Part shown: positions 36,027 to 43,887 of the stretch, in pieces
Layout: every line of letters begins with the position of its first letter
Numbering within the stretch: position 1 is the stretch's first letter
NCBI GenBank assembly: GCA_934541105.1
Contig: CAKTDA010000003.1
Location: forward strand, 124,001-188,000
Direction of reading: 5' to 3'
DNA length: 64,000 nucleotides
Origin: an uncultured Luteitalea sp.
Lineage (GTDB): Bacteria; Acidobacteriota; Vicinamibacteria; Vicinamibacterales; Vicinamibacteraceae
Translations under genes and position numbers: made by a program
Notes under the pieces: model-generated
Databases searched by the model: none
What the model was told of the DNA's origin: nothing
What the model saw: the letters and a program-made list of their open reading frames with translations, nothing else

Positions 36027-36530
36027 CTACCCGCGGTGCGCCTCGACGAGCCACATGTACTTGTCGATCGCCTGCGCGACCTCGGTCAGAAGATCGGCCG
36101 TCACCGCGTCGCCGAGTTGATCGGCGTCCTCGATGCCCTGGCGCAGGGCGCTGCCGAACCTGGCGAGCGCCGATGACACGCAGTCCACGTGGCTGTGCCA
36201 GTCCTGCGCCTCGATCGGGTAGGGCGGCAGCGTCGTGCGCTCGACGGCCGCCTGCACGGTGCCCACCGCGACGCCGCCGAGCGTCACCGCCCGCTCGGCA
36301 ATCTCGTCCTTGAACTTCGCCGCCGCCACCGCGACTTCCTCGAACAGCTCGTGGAGTCCGATGAAGTTCGGCCCCTTGACGTTCCAGTGAGCCTGCTTCG
36401 CCTGAAGCTCGATGTCGATGACGTCGGCGAGCCGCGCGTTCAGCAGATCGATGGCCGACGACCGGGTCTCCGGGTCGAGGCCGTGCTTTGTGGGGTTCAT
36501 GGTGATCTCGGCGACGCTCTTCTTGGGCAT
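36027..36530 (-). CDS. dps: Dps-type ferritin-like DNA protection protein
   Basis: A 167-aa four-helix ferritin-like protein. The Dps ferroxidase residues sit at the dimer interface in QAKQAHWNVKGPNFIGLHELFEE and the following helix with D and E. It would store iron and protect DNA from Fe/H2O2 damage, which fits the nearby feo operon and OsmC-like gene. The ATG at 36530 (MPKKSVAEITM) follows GGAGG at the ideal distance; an upstream in-frame codon at 36554 lacks this. Confidence 0.93.
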   Translation of the reverse strand: MPKKSVAEITMNPTKHGLDPETRSSAIDLLNARLADVIDIELQAKQAHWNVKGPNFIGLHELFEEVAVAAAKFKDEIAERAVTLGGVAVGTVQAAVERTTLPPYPIEAQDWHSHVDCVSSALARFGSALRQGIEDADQLGDAVTADLLTEVAQAIDKYMWLVEAHRG

Positions 36531-36872
36531 ACGCACCTCCAGAGCACCAACCATGCCACCTGCAGGCGGTTTTCGCCACCCGGGCGTCGGACCGCCGCCC
36601 CTCCGCCGGGATCACTGCCACTTTCGTGATCGGTGTGCCAGTTCCGTGATCGCCCGCACGTCGCGATTTCGCGCCATGTCGCAGGGATCCGCGTCATTCG
36701 TGCGGATCTCATGCGTGGCATGTCGGTTGCTCCCTCGGTGCGCGTCGGCGGTCTGTTTGTGGCACGATGCCACAGTGCTGGGGAGCCAGATCGTCGGCAG
36801 CAGGGGCCGCGCAATCCTGCGTGGCCTCTGCCCGTTCTTCGAGCGGCCCATGACGGGACGCACGAGGCGCCC
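36531..36872. other. Intergenic region between dps and pxpA, with a 7-bp dyad
   Basis: This 342-bp divergent spacer is one of the longest non-coding stretches in the window. It contains two imperfect copies of a phrase (cactttcgtgatcg and ccagttccgtgatcg, about 36617-36653). It also contains a perfect inverted repeat TGTGGCA-CGA-TGCCACA at 36758-36774, about 100 bases before the pxpA GTG. No convincing sigma-70 pair or ORF with family features was seen. The open frame through it ahead of pxpA looks like chance. Confidence 0.5.
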
Positions 36873-37637
36873 GTGACCTCGCGGGTCGACATCAACGCCG
36901 ATGTCGGCGAGCACGATGGCCCCCCGCCTGCCGCGGCGCTCGCGCTGCTCCATGTCATCACGAGCGCCAACGTCTCCTGCGGCGTGCATGCGGGCGATCT
37001 CACGGGCATCCGCCTGACGATTGCCGAAGCCGCCGCCTCCGGCGTGCAGGTCGGCGCGCATCCCTCGTATCCCGATCGCGACGGCTTCGGACGCCGCGTG
37101 CTGCCGCTGACGCCGGATCAGGTGACCGACGTCGTCGCGCACCAGCTCGATGCGTTCCGCGAGATCGCACGCGAAGAGGGCGCGCTGCCGGCGCACGTCA
37201 AGCCCCACGGCGCGCTCTACACGCACGCGTGTCGCGACCGCGCCACCGCCGACGCCCTCGTCGCGGCCGTCGTGGCCATCGATCGCACGCTCGCACTCTA
37301 TGCGCCGCACGGGTCGGCGCTGGCGCAGGCCGGTCAGGCAGCCGGCCTTCGTGTCGTGGCCGAAGGCTTCCTCGATCGCGGCTACGAGGACGACGGGGCG
37401 CTGACGCCGCGTGGCGAGCCGGGTGCGGTGATTGCCGACCCGCGTGCCGCCGGGCAGCGGGCCGTCGAGTGGGTCCGCACCGGACGCGTGACGACCCGCT
37501 CGAGCGCCTCGCTGGCACTGCCCGTCGAGACGCTGTGCATCCACGGCGACACCGACGACGCGGCCCTCATCGCGCGGACGGTGCGAGACGCCCTCGAGGC
37601 CGCAGGCGTCCGGGTCCTTCCCGCACTCTCGCGGTGA
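36873..37637 (+). CDS. pxpA: 5-oxoprolinase subunit PxpA (LamB/YcsF family)
   Basis: A 254-aa cytosolic protein with the LamB/YcsF signatures VDINADVGE, ANVSCGVHAGD, QVGAHPSYPDRDGFGRR, HVKPHGALYTHA and LCIHGDTDDA. With PxpB and PxpC it would cleave 5-oxoproline (pyroglutamate) to glutamate using ATP, but neither partner is adjacent. Pyroglutamate arises from peptide breakdown, so the gene fits the proteolytic setting. The GTG at 36873, with GAGG upstream, gives the standard N-terminus; ATGs further upstream would add a non-family leader. Confidence 0.88.
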   Translation: MTSRVDINADVGEHDGPPPAAALALLHVITSANVSCGVHAGDLTGIRLTIAEAAASGVQVGAHPSYPDRDGFGRRVLPLTPDQVTDVVAHQLDAFREIAREEGALPAHVKPHGALYTHACRDRATADALVAAVVAIDRTLALYAPHGSALAQAGQAAGLRVVAEGFLDRGYEDDGALTPRGEPGAVIADPRAAGQRAVEWVRTGRVTTRSSASLALPVETLCIHGDTDDAALIARTVRDALEAAGVRVLPALSR

Positions 37638-37719
37638 CCCCGTGCCCGGAGTGGTGCACGGCGGGATGCCGATTGTCGTGTCACCACAGATGAGTCATCG
37701 TATGGCCGGGAGGGCATGC

Positions 37720-38481
37720 ATGGATCTGGGATTGAAGGGCCGACGCTGCGTCGTGCTCGGAGGGAGCCGCGGCATCGGGCGGGCGATTGCGCTCGGCCTC
37801 GCGGCCGAAGGCGCGTCGGTCGGCATCTGCGCGCGCGACGCGGAGGCGCTCGGCACGGTGGCGCGCACGTTGCGCGATGCGGGCGGCACGTGTCACGTGG
37901 CAACCTGCGACGTCGCCGATCCCGTTGCGCTGCGACAGTTCCTCGAGGGCGTGCACGAGGAACTCGGCGGCCTGGACGTACTGATCCACAACGCGTCGGC
38001 GCTCGCGCGCGGGCCGGGTTCCGAGGACTGGCAGGCGAGCCTGGACGTGGACCTCATGGCTGCCGTCAACGCCTGCGGGATCGTGCTCCCGTGGATGCGT
38101 GCCGTGCGGCGGGGGGCCGTGCTCCTTGTCTCGTCGATCTCGGGCCTCGAGGCCAACCCTATGGAGGACTACGGATACTCGTCGGCGAAGGCGGCGCTGC
38201 TGGCGTACTCGAAGAAGCTGGCGGTCACGCAGGCGGCGTACGGAATCCGCGTGAATGCCATCGCTCCCGGGTCGGTGGACTTCCCGGGCGGGGTCTGGGA
38301 CCAGGTCAACAAGCAGCAGCCGGCGCTCTACCAGGCGGTCCGCAACTCCATCCCGTGGGGGCGCATGGGCACGCCGGAGGAGATTGCCGACGTCGCGGTC
38401 TTCCTCGTGTCCGATCGTGCCGGCTGGGTGACGGGGGCCTGCGTGCCGATCGACGGCGGGCAGCACCGCCGCATCGGGTAA
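37720..38481 (+). CDS. SDR-family oxidoreductase
   Basis: A 253-aa classical short-chain dehydrogenase. It has the cofactor motif GGSRGIGRAIA, the NAG-like HNAS, the active serine in LLVSSISG, Y-S-S-A-K of the YxxxK pair, and the APGSVDFPGG and VTGACVPIDGG C-terminal marks. The substrate is unknown; the family includes 3-oxoacyl-ACP reductases. The ATG at 37720 has GGGAGGGC before it and is preferred over an in-frame ATG at 37642. Confidence 0.85.
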   Translation: MDLGLKGRRCVVLGGSRGIGRAIALGLAAEGASVGICARDAEALGTVARTLRDAGGTCHVATCDVADPVALRQFLEGVHEELGGLDVLIHNASALARGPGSEDWQASLDVDLMAAVNACGIVLPWMRAVRRGAVLLVSSISGLEANPMEDYGYSSAKAALLAYSKKLAVTQAAYGIRVNAIAPGSVDFPGGVWDQVNKQQPALYQAVRNSIPWGRMGTPEEIADVAVFLVSDRAGWVTGACVPIDGGQHRRIG

Positions 38482-38505
38482 GCGGTGCATGACGCGCGAC
38501 CGTGG

Positions 38506-38527
38506 CGGCGCCGGGGGGCCGGCGCCG
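38506..38527. terminator. Strong GC hairpin between convergent genes
   Basis: The arms cggcgccgg (38506-38514) and ccggcgccg (38519-38527) pair perfectly around a GGGG loop. It lies between the SDR stop and the convergent stop at 38531 and could end transcription from both sides. No U-tract is present. Confidence 0.5.
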
Positions 38528-38530
38528 GCG

Positions 38531-38764
38531 TCACGTGTCGCGTTCGACCTTCGTGACCTGGTTGAGCAGGACGTGAAGCCGGATGCGGTCGCCCGGGTGC
38601 AGGCCGGCGTCCACGTCCTCGCCGCCCACGCGGGCCACCTGCGGCGTGCCCGCTTCGTCGTCGGCGCGCACATAGTGCACGTCGTAGGACACCTGACCGT
38701 GGATGCTGACCGGCTGCAGTCGTGTGAGGACGCCAGGCTGGATGCCTCGGAGCATGGGAGTCAT
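38531..38764 (-). CDS. Small hypothetical protein coupled to argF
   Basis: A 77-aa protein beginning MTPMLRGIQPGVL with no recognised domain. It contains SIHGQVSYDVHYVRAD and a C-terminal LHPGDRIRLHVLLNQVTKVE, which reads like a small beta-barrel. No cysteines or membrane segment are seen. Its ATG overlaps the argF stop (ATGA), so it is the last gene of the arginine operon and is probably translated by coupling. Whether it has a role in arginine metabolism is unknown. Confidence 0.6.
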   Translation of the reverse strand: MTPMLRGIQPGVLTRLQPVSIHGQVSYDVHYVRADDEAGTPQVARVGGEDVDAGLHPGDRIRLHVLLNQVTKVERDT

Positions 38765-39747
38765 TGTGCCCTGCCCATGAGCCGCATGAGCAGCGCTTTC
38801 TGCGCGTGCAGGCGGTTCTCGGCCTGTTCGAAGATGATCGACGCCGGCCCGTCCATGACCCCGTCGGTGGCCTCCTCGCCCCGGTGTGCGGGCAGGCAAT
38901 GCATGAACACCGCGTCGCCTGCGGCGTCCATCAGCGCCTCGTTCACCTGGAACGGGGCGAAGACCTTGCGGCGCTGCTGCGCCTCTGCTTCCTGTCCCAT
39001 CGACGTCCAGGCGTCGGTATAGACGGCGGCCACGCCCGCGACGGCCTGCGCGGCATCGCGCCACGTCGTCAGCGTCGCGCCGTGACGTGCGAGCCCCCGC
39101 AACTGGGCTTCGATCTCCTCGCGGAACTCGTAGCCCTCGGGTGCCGCGAGGTTGACGTGCATGCCGAGCATCAGCGCGCCCTGCGCCAGCGACGTCGCGA
39201 CGTTGTTGCCGTCGCCGACGAACGCCACGGTGTGTCCCTTCACGTCGCCGAGGTGTTCCTGCAGCGTGAGGAGATCGGCAAGCGCCTGGCAGGGATGCTC
39301 CTCGTCGGTCAGCGCGTTGACGACGTGCAGTCGGGGGGCGGCAGCGGCGAACTCGACGAGCCGCTCCTGCGCGAACGTGCGGATCACGACGCCCGAGACC
39401 CAGCGCTCGAGGTTGCGCGCGACGTCGGCAATCGGCTCGCGCTCGCCCATCGCGACGTCCTGCGGCGGCGCAATCACGTCGCCGCCGAGTTCACGCACCG
39501 CGATCTCGAACGTGCAGCGCGTGCGCAGCGACGGCTTCTCGAACAGCAGCGCGACGTGCTGGCCCGCGAGCGCCGTCGCACCGAACCCGCGCGGCCCGCG
39601 TCCGCGCTCCTTCTTCAACAACTGCGCCGTCGCGAGCACGTCGGCAAGCTCGCCGGCCGTCAGGTCGAGAATCGACAGGAAGTGCTGCGTGCGCAGCGTG
39701 CGCGCCGCGCTCGGCGCCTTGCCTGTGCGAGTGACACGAGTTGGCAT
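38761..39747 (-). CDS. argF: Ornithine carbamoyltransferase
   Basis: A 328-aa cytosolic transferase that joins carbamoyl phosphate and ornithine to make citrulline. The carbamoyl-phosphate motif is KPSLRTRCTFE (SxRT), followed by HPCQALADLLT and the ornithine-side motifs DAWTSMGQE and MHCLPAHRGEE. The SMG and HCLP pair favours ornithine rather than N-acetylornithine or aspartate as acceptor. The ATG at 39747 is preferred over a frame opening at 39810, because that extension runs through the palindrome in the spacer. The spacer to argJ holds the palindrome and heptamer array. Confidence 0.9.
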   Translation of the reverse strand: MPTRVTRTGKAPSAARTLRTQHFLSILDLTAGELADVLATAQLLKKERGRGPRGFGATALAGQHVALLFEKPSLRTRCTFEIAVRELGGDVIAPPQDVAMGEREPIADVARNLERWVSGVVIRTFAQERLVEFAAAAPRLHVVNALTDEEHPCQALADLLTLQEHLGDVKGHTVAFVGDGNNVATSLAQGALMLGMHVNLAAPEGYEFREEIEAQLRGLARHGATLTTWRDAAQAVAGVAAVYTDAWTSMGQEAEAQQRRKVFAPFQVNEALMDAAGDAVFMHCLPAHRGEEATDGVMDGPASIIFEQAENRLHAQKALLMRLMGRAQ

Positions 39748-39784
39748 CGATCTGTATTCCCTGACGGTGATGAATGGTGTGTAT

Positions 39785-39806
39785 CCGTCGACCTGAAGGT
39801 CGACGG
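39785..39806. repeat. 22-bp perfect palindrome, copy 1 (argF-argJ spacer)
   Basis: ccgtcgacct-ga-aggtcgacgg has perfect 10-bp arms around two bases. It is followed on the plus strand by c-acgta, which the second copy (42952-42973) shares with one change. It lies 38 bases upstream of the argF ATG, next to the heptamer array. Confidence 0.9.
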
Positions 39807-39813
39807 CCACGTA

Positions 39814-39904
39814 TCGAATCCCGAATCCCGACTCCCGAGCCCCGAGTCCCGAGCCCCGAATCCCGAATCCCGAGTCCCGAATCCCGAGCCCCGAATCCCG
39901 AGTC
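39814..39904. repeat. Heptanucleotide tandem array CCGARYC, 13 units
   Basis: Thirteen consecutive 7-bp units without insertions (tcgaatc, then ccgaatc, ccgactc, ccgagcc, ccgagtc and so on). The last unit's final base is the first base of the argJ stop codon on the minus strand. The variation is confined mainly to positions 5 and 6. The array fills the argJ-argF spacer together with the palindrome. Confidence 0.9.
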
Positions 39905-41112
39905 TAGGTCCGGTACTCCGCGTTGATCTGCACGTACTCCTTGCTCAGGTCGCACGTCCACATCGTGGCTTCATCGGTGCCGCCCGTGCCGAGGTTCACC
40001 GACACGGCGATGTCCTTGCCGGCGAGGTACTCGGCGGCCTGCGGCGCACGCTCGTCGTAGGGGCGTCCCGACTCGAACAGCACCACGTCGCCGATGCGCA
40101 CGGCGGCGTGCTGCAGGTCGAACGCCACGCCCGCGCGACCGGCGACCGCCACGAGGCGGCCCCAGTTGGGATCACCGCCGTGGATGGCCGTCTTGACGAG
40201 CAGCGAGTTGGCAATCGCCCGCGCCGCCTGCTTCGCGTCGTCGTACGACCGCGCGCCGTCCACGCGGACGGTCACGAGCTTTGTCGCGCCCTCGCCACCG
40301 CGGACGATCTCGGTGGCAAGGAACCGGCACACCTCGTAGAGCGCGTCCTCGAGCAGCGGCAGGTCGGCCTCGCCGAGCGTCACGCCGCTGGCGCCGTTCG
40401 CGAGCAGTGCCACGCAGTCGTTCGTCGAGCACTCGCCGTCGACCGTGATCGCGTTGAACGTGTGCTCGGTGACCTCCGACAGCGCCCGCTGCAGCAGCGG
40501 GGCCGGCACCGAGGCATCGCACGTCAGCACGCCGAGCATCGTCGCCATGCGCGGCTCGATCATCCCGGAGCCCTTGCAGATGCCGCCGATGCGGAACGTG
40601 CCGCGGCTCGTCGCCACCTCCACCGCGCGTTCCTTGGGGAACGGATCGGTGGTCATGATCGCGTGCGCGGCGCGCATGTGGCCGTCCACCGCGAGCACCT
40701 CGGCGGCGTCGATCACGCCCTGCGTCACCGTGCGGGGATCGAGCTGCACGCCGATGACGCCCGTGGACATCACGATCACTTCCTCGAGCTCGCAGTCCAC
40801 GGCGCGTGCCGTCTCGGCTGCCATCAGGTGGGCCACCTGGCGGCCCTGGACCCCGGTACACGCGTTGGCGCATCCCGAGTTGATCACGACGGCCCGCGCA
40901 TGTCCGCGCGACGCCGCGAGGTGCTCGCGCGAGACGACGATCGGTGGCGCCACCGCGAGGTTCGTCGTGAACACGGCGGCGGCCGTCGCCGGGTGGTCCG
41001 AGACGACGAGCGCGAGATCGAGCCGCTCGGGGTTTGCCTTGATGCCGCAGTGGACGCCGGCGGCCCTGAAGCCGGCCGGCGCGGTGATACCGCCTTCAAC
41101 GGTCGTGATCAT
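39904..41112 (-). CDS. argJ: Bifunctional glutamate N-acetyltransferase/amino-acid acetyltransferase
   Basis: A 402-aa ArgJ proenzyme that transfers the acetyl group from N-acetylornithine to glutamate. The self-cleavage site is clear: KGSGMIEPRM-A-T-M-L with nucleophile T191, which becomes the N-terminus of the beta chain. Family marks NSGCANACTG and GGDPNWGR are also present. Its ATG overlaps the stop of the upstream acetyltransferase gene (ATGA). The presence of both ArgJ and a separate NAGS-like protein implies a cyclic pathway with anaplerotic acetylglutamate supply. Confidence 0.93.
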   Translation of the reverse strand: MITTVEGGITAPAGFRAAGVHCGIKANPERLDLALVVSDHPATAAAVFTTNLAVAPPIVVSREHLAASRGHARAVVINSGCANACTGVQGRQVAHLMAAETARAVDCELEEVIVMSTGVIGVQLDPRTVTQGVIDAAEVLAVDGHMRAAHAIMTTDPFPKERAVEVATSRGTFRIGGICKGSGMIEPRMATMLGVLTCDASVPAPLLQRALSEVTEHTFNAITVDGECSTNDCVALLANGASGVTLGEADLPLLEDALYEVCRFLATEIVRGGEGATKLVTVRVDGARSYDDAKQAARAIANSLLVKTAIHGGDPNWGRLVAVAGRAGVAFDLQHAAVRIGDVVLFESGRPYDERAPQAAEYLAGKDIAVSVNLGTGGTDEATMWTCDLSKEYVQINAEYRT

Positions 41113-41714
41113 CGGTGCAGGACGAGGACGGACGATTCGGCCGAGCGTGGTTGCGCGGCCCGTCGGCTGCTGCGCACCGCGGCCATGCTGCCGATCTGCG
41201 TGCCCCGCAGCGGCAGGGCCACGGCGTACTGGCCACAGGTTCGGAACTTCGGGCAGCCCACACAGTCGGTCGCGATCTTCTCCGGGAGCCACGTGTGGGG
41301 GACGATGGTGAACCCGAGCCGGACAAAGTGTGTCGGCTCGTGGGTGAACGCGCAGAGCGTGCCGAACTGCTCGCGCCGCGCCGTGGTGCCGAGCGACTCG
41401 ATGAGCGCCGGCCCGAGCCGGCGCCCGCGATGGGCCGCGTCGATGACGAGCGAACGGACCTCCGCGACCGTGCCGCTGAGCGGCGCCAGTTCCGCGCAGC
41501 CCACGAGGGCATCGCCGGCCATGACGACGAGGAAGCGGCCCGCATGCCGGCGCAGGTCGTCGAGCGATCGCGGCAGCAGGTGCCCTTCGGCGAGCGCGCC
41601 GGTGATGAGCGCGAGCATGGCCTCGGCCTGGTCCGGCCGGCCACGCGCAATCGTGTAGCCGTCCGGCAGCTCCCTGGCGGGCATGGCCGCAACGAGTGTC
41701 TGGGGCGTCGTCAC
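41109..41714 (-). CDS. Stand-alone N-acetylglutamate synthase-like GNAT
   Basis: A 201-aa GNAT protein with motif VIDAAHRGRRLGPALIESL for acetyl-CoA. The C-terminal segment WLPEKIATDCVGCPKFRTCGQYAV resembles the tail of bacterial NAGS-type acetyltransferases in arginine clusters. It lacks the kinase-like domain of classic ArgA, as in short NAGS enzymes. The start is a GTG one base after the argD stop, preceded by AGGGAGCC. Position between argD and argJ supports acetylglutamate synthesis. Four cysteines in the tail could bind metal. Confidence 0.78.
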   Translation of the reverse strand: MTTPQTLVAAMPARELPDGYTIARGRPDQAEAMLALITGALAEGHLLPRSLDDLRRHAGRFLVVMAGDALVGCAELAPLSGTVAEVRSLVIDAAHRGRRLGPALIESLGTTARREQFGTLCAFTHEPTHFVRLGFTIVPHTWLPEKIATDCVGCPKFRTCGQYAVALPLRGTQIGSMAAVRSSRRAAQPRSAESSVLVLHR

Positions 41715-41715
41715 G

Positions 41716-42930
41716 TCAGGCTCCCTGTTGCACGGCCGTCAGCGTCGCGTCGAGCCGGCCGAGACCGTCGGCGATTTCCGCCTCGGTGACGATGTAGGGC
41801 GGAAGCAGGCGGACGACGCGCTCGGCGGTGCGGTTGACGATGAGCCCGCGCTCGAGCGCCGCGGGCACGACCGCGGCCGCATCGCGATCGAGCACGAGGC
41901 CCTGCATGAGGCCCGCCCCGCGCACGTCGACGACCATGGCGTGCCGCGCCGCGAGCGCGCGCAGGCCGTCGGCGAGGATCGGTCCGACGGTGCGCACGTG
42001 ATCGAGCAGGCCCTTCTCGAGCGTCTCCATGACGGCAAGCGCGGCACGGCACGCGAGCGGGTTGCCGCCATACGTCGTGCCGTGGTCGCCGGCACTGATC
42101 GTCGCCGCGACGCGTTCGGACACGAGCACCGCGCCCATCGGCACGCCGCTGCCGAGCGCCTTGCCCACCGAGACGAGATCGGGCCGCAGGCCGAGCGCCT
42201 GGAAGTGGAACATGTGGCCGGTGCGTCCGAGACCCGACTGCACTTCGTCGGCGATGTAGAGCGCACCGGTCTTCCGGCACGCCTCGCCGATGGCCTCGAC
42301 GATCTGTGGCGGCAGGGGGCGCACGCCGCCCTCGCCCTGGATCGGCTCGGCGATGATTGCCGCCGTCTCGCCGCTCACGGCGGCGAGCAGGTCCGCCGGA
42401 TCCTCGTTGGACACGAACCGCACCTCGGGCACGAGCGGGCCGAACGGCTCGCGGTAGTGCACGTCCCACGTCGTGGACAGCGCGCCCATCGTCCGGCCCG
42501 AGAACCCGCGCTCGAACGCGATGAACTGCCGGCGCGGCGTGCCGGCCGTGTACCAGTAGCGCCGCGCGAACTTCAGGCAGCCTTCGACCGCTTCGGCGCC
42601 GCTGTTGCAGAAGAACGCGCGAGCGAGGCCCGCCGCCGCCGTCAGCCGCGCCGCGAGCGGCGCCTGGTACGGATGGAAGAACAGGTTGGACGTGTGGACG
42701 AGCGTGCCCACCTGGTCGCGCACCGCCTCGACGAGTGCCGGGTGCGCATGCCCGAGCACGTTCACGCCGATGCCCGAGAGGAAGTCGAGGTAGCGGCGTC
42801 CCTGATCGTCGACGAGCCACACGCCCTCACCGCGCACGAACACCACGGCCTGGCGCTTGTACGTCTGGAGGACGTGCGCAGCCTCGACGGCCTGCACGGT
42901 CGTGGCGGGGGAATCTGTGGCGGTGGACAT
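41716..42930 (-). CDS. argD: Acetylornithine aminotransferase
   Basis: A 404-aa class-III PLP aminotransferase. Marks are YLDFLSGIGVNVLGHAHP, FFCNSGAEAVEGCLKFAR (phosphate site), FSGRTMG, AEPIQGEGGV, ADEVQSGLGRTG and the PLP lysine in SVGKALGSGVP. Context fixes the acetylornithine role, with an aspartate-family succinyl substrate possible in addition. The start is supported by GAGGAG five bases upstream of the ATG at 42930. Confidence 0.92.
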   Translation of the reverse strand: MSTATDSPATTVQAVEAAHVLQTYKRQAVVFVRGEGVWLVDDQGRRYLDFLSGIGVNVLGHAHPALVEAVRDQVGTLVHTSNLFFHPYQAPLAARLTAAAGLARAFFCNSGAEAVEGCLKFARRYWYTAGTPRRQFIAFERGFSGRTMGALSTTWDVHYREPFGPLVPEVRFVSNEDPADLLAAVSGETAAIIAEPIQGEGGVRPLPPQIVEAIGEACRKTGALYIADEVQSGLGRTGHMFHFQALGLRPDLVSVGKALGSGVPMGAVLVSERVAATISAGDHGTTYGGNPLACRAALAVMETLEKGLLDHVRTVGPILADGLRALAARHAMVVDVRGAGLMQGLVLDRDAAAVVPAALERGLIVNRTAERVVRLLPPYIVTEAEIADGLGRLDATLTAVQQGA

Positions 42931-42951
42931 TGGGCTCCTCGAAGACAATGA

Positions 42952-42973
42952 CCGTCGACCTGAAGGTCGACGG
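42952..42973. repeat. 22-bp perfect palindrome, copy 2 (argD-argB spacer)
   Basis: Identical in all 22 bases to the copy at 39785-39806. It has the same orientation relative to the genes and again lies just upstream of a gene (argD, 22 bases) with a tandem array on its other side. Confidence 0.92.
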
Positions 42974-42990
42974 CTACGTACCATACGAAT

Positions 42991-43098
42991 TTCGACGTTC
43001 GGCGTTCGACGTTCGCGTTCGCGTTCGCGTGCGGCGTTCGGACGTTCTGACGTTCTGACGTTCGACGTTCGACGTTCGACGTTCGCGTTCGGCGTGCG
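42991..43098. repeat. TTCGACG-type short tandem array
   Basis: About fifteen units of six to eight bases, mostly ttcgacg with ttcggcg, ttcgcg, ttctgacg and ttcggacg variants. The array runs up to the argB stop codon at 43099. Together with the palindrome it fills the argB-argD spacer. Confidence 0.85.
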
Positions 43099-43887
43099 TT
43101 ACGCGATCCGCGTGCCGACGCGGCCGGTCAGGGCGGCCACCGAGCGGCCGTCCACGATCCACACGTCGGGCACGCCGCGCGTGCGGGCGCCCGTTGCGGC
43201 ACGCAGCTTCGCGATCATGCCGGCCGATGCCGTGCCGTCCTGCATCAACGCGTCGGCCTGCGCCGGCGTGAGCTCGGCAATCGTCTTGCCCGCGCCGTCG
43301 AGCACGCCCGCCGTTCCGCCAGCCAGCAGCAGCTGCCGCGCACCGACGGCCGCCGCCACGTGAGCGGCGAGCGTGTCGGCGTTCACGTTCAGCACGTCGC
43401 CATCTGCCGAGATGCCGAGGCTCGCGATGACGGGCACGTAGCCGCCCGCGAGCAGGTGTCCGACGACGCCGACGTCGGCATCAGCCTGCGGCTCGCCGAC
43501 GAGTCCGAGATCGACGTGCGCGCCGGCGGCGGTGACGTGCGCCGCGGCACGCGTCGCGCGCGCAAGCGCGGCATCGACGCCCGTGAGGCCCACCGCGCGC
43601 AACCCGCGGCCGACGAGGTGCGCAACGAGTCGCGTGTTGATCGTGCCGCCGAGCGTCGCGACGACGGCCGCGAGCGTGGCGGCGTCGGTGATGCGCAGGC
43701 CGTCCACGGCCTGCTTCTGCACGCCGCGCCTCGTCAGTTCGGCATCGATCTCGCGCCCGCCGCCGTGGACGACCACGAGCGGGCCGGCCGCCGCAAGGCC
43801 GGCGAGCGCGTCGCCGACGGCCGCGAGCCGCTCCGGCGTCTCGACGAGTTCGCCGCCGAACTTCACCAGCACGGGCGCCTGGCTCAC
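43099..43887 (-). CDS. argB: Acetylglutamate kinase
   Basis: A 262-aa amino-acid kinase with VLVKFGGE, VVVHGGGREID, LVNADT-like LNVNADTLAA and the C-terminal GVPDVWIVDG. It phosphorylates N-acetylglutamate. The GTG start overlaps the argC stop by 4 bp (GTGA). The protein is at the short end of the family and lacks the N-terminal helix found in arginine-inhibited hexameric enzymes, so feedback inhibition at this step is doubtful. Confidence 0.9.
   Translation of the reverse strand: MSQAPVLVKFGGELVETPERLAAVGDALAGLAAAGPLVVVHGGGREIDAELTRRGVQKQAVDGLRITDAATLAAVVATLGGTINTRLVAHLVGRGLRAVGLTGVDAALARATRAAAHVTAAGAHVDLGLVGEPQADADVGVVGHLLAGGYVPVIASLGISADGDVLNVNADTLAAHVAAAVGARQLLLAGGTAGVLDGAGKTIAELTPAQADALMQDGTASAGMIAKLRAATGARTRGVPDVWIVDGRSVAALTGRVGTRIA

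Noticed and set aside
36758..36780. TGGCAC-type element considered as a sigma-54 promoter
   Set aside because: The required GC at the -12 site with correct spacing is absent; it is better explained by the inverted repeat.
39814..43098. Arginine-spacer arrays considered as CRISPR repeats
   Set aside because: Units are only about 7 bp with no unique spacers between them and no cas gene is near.
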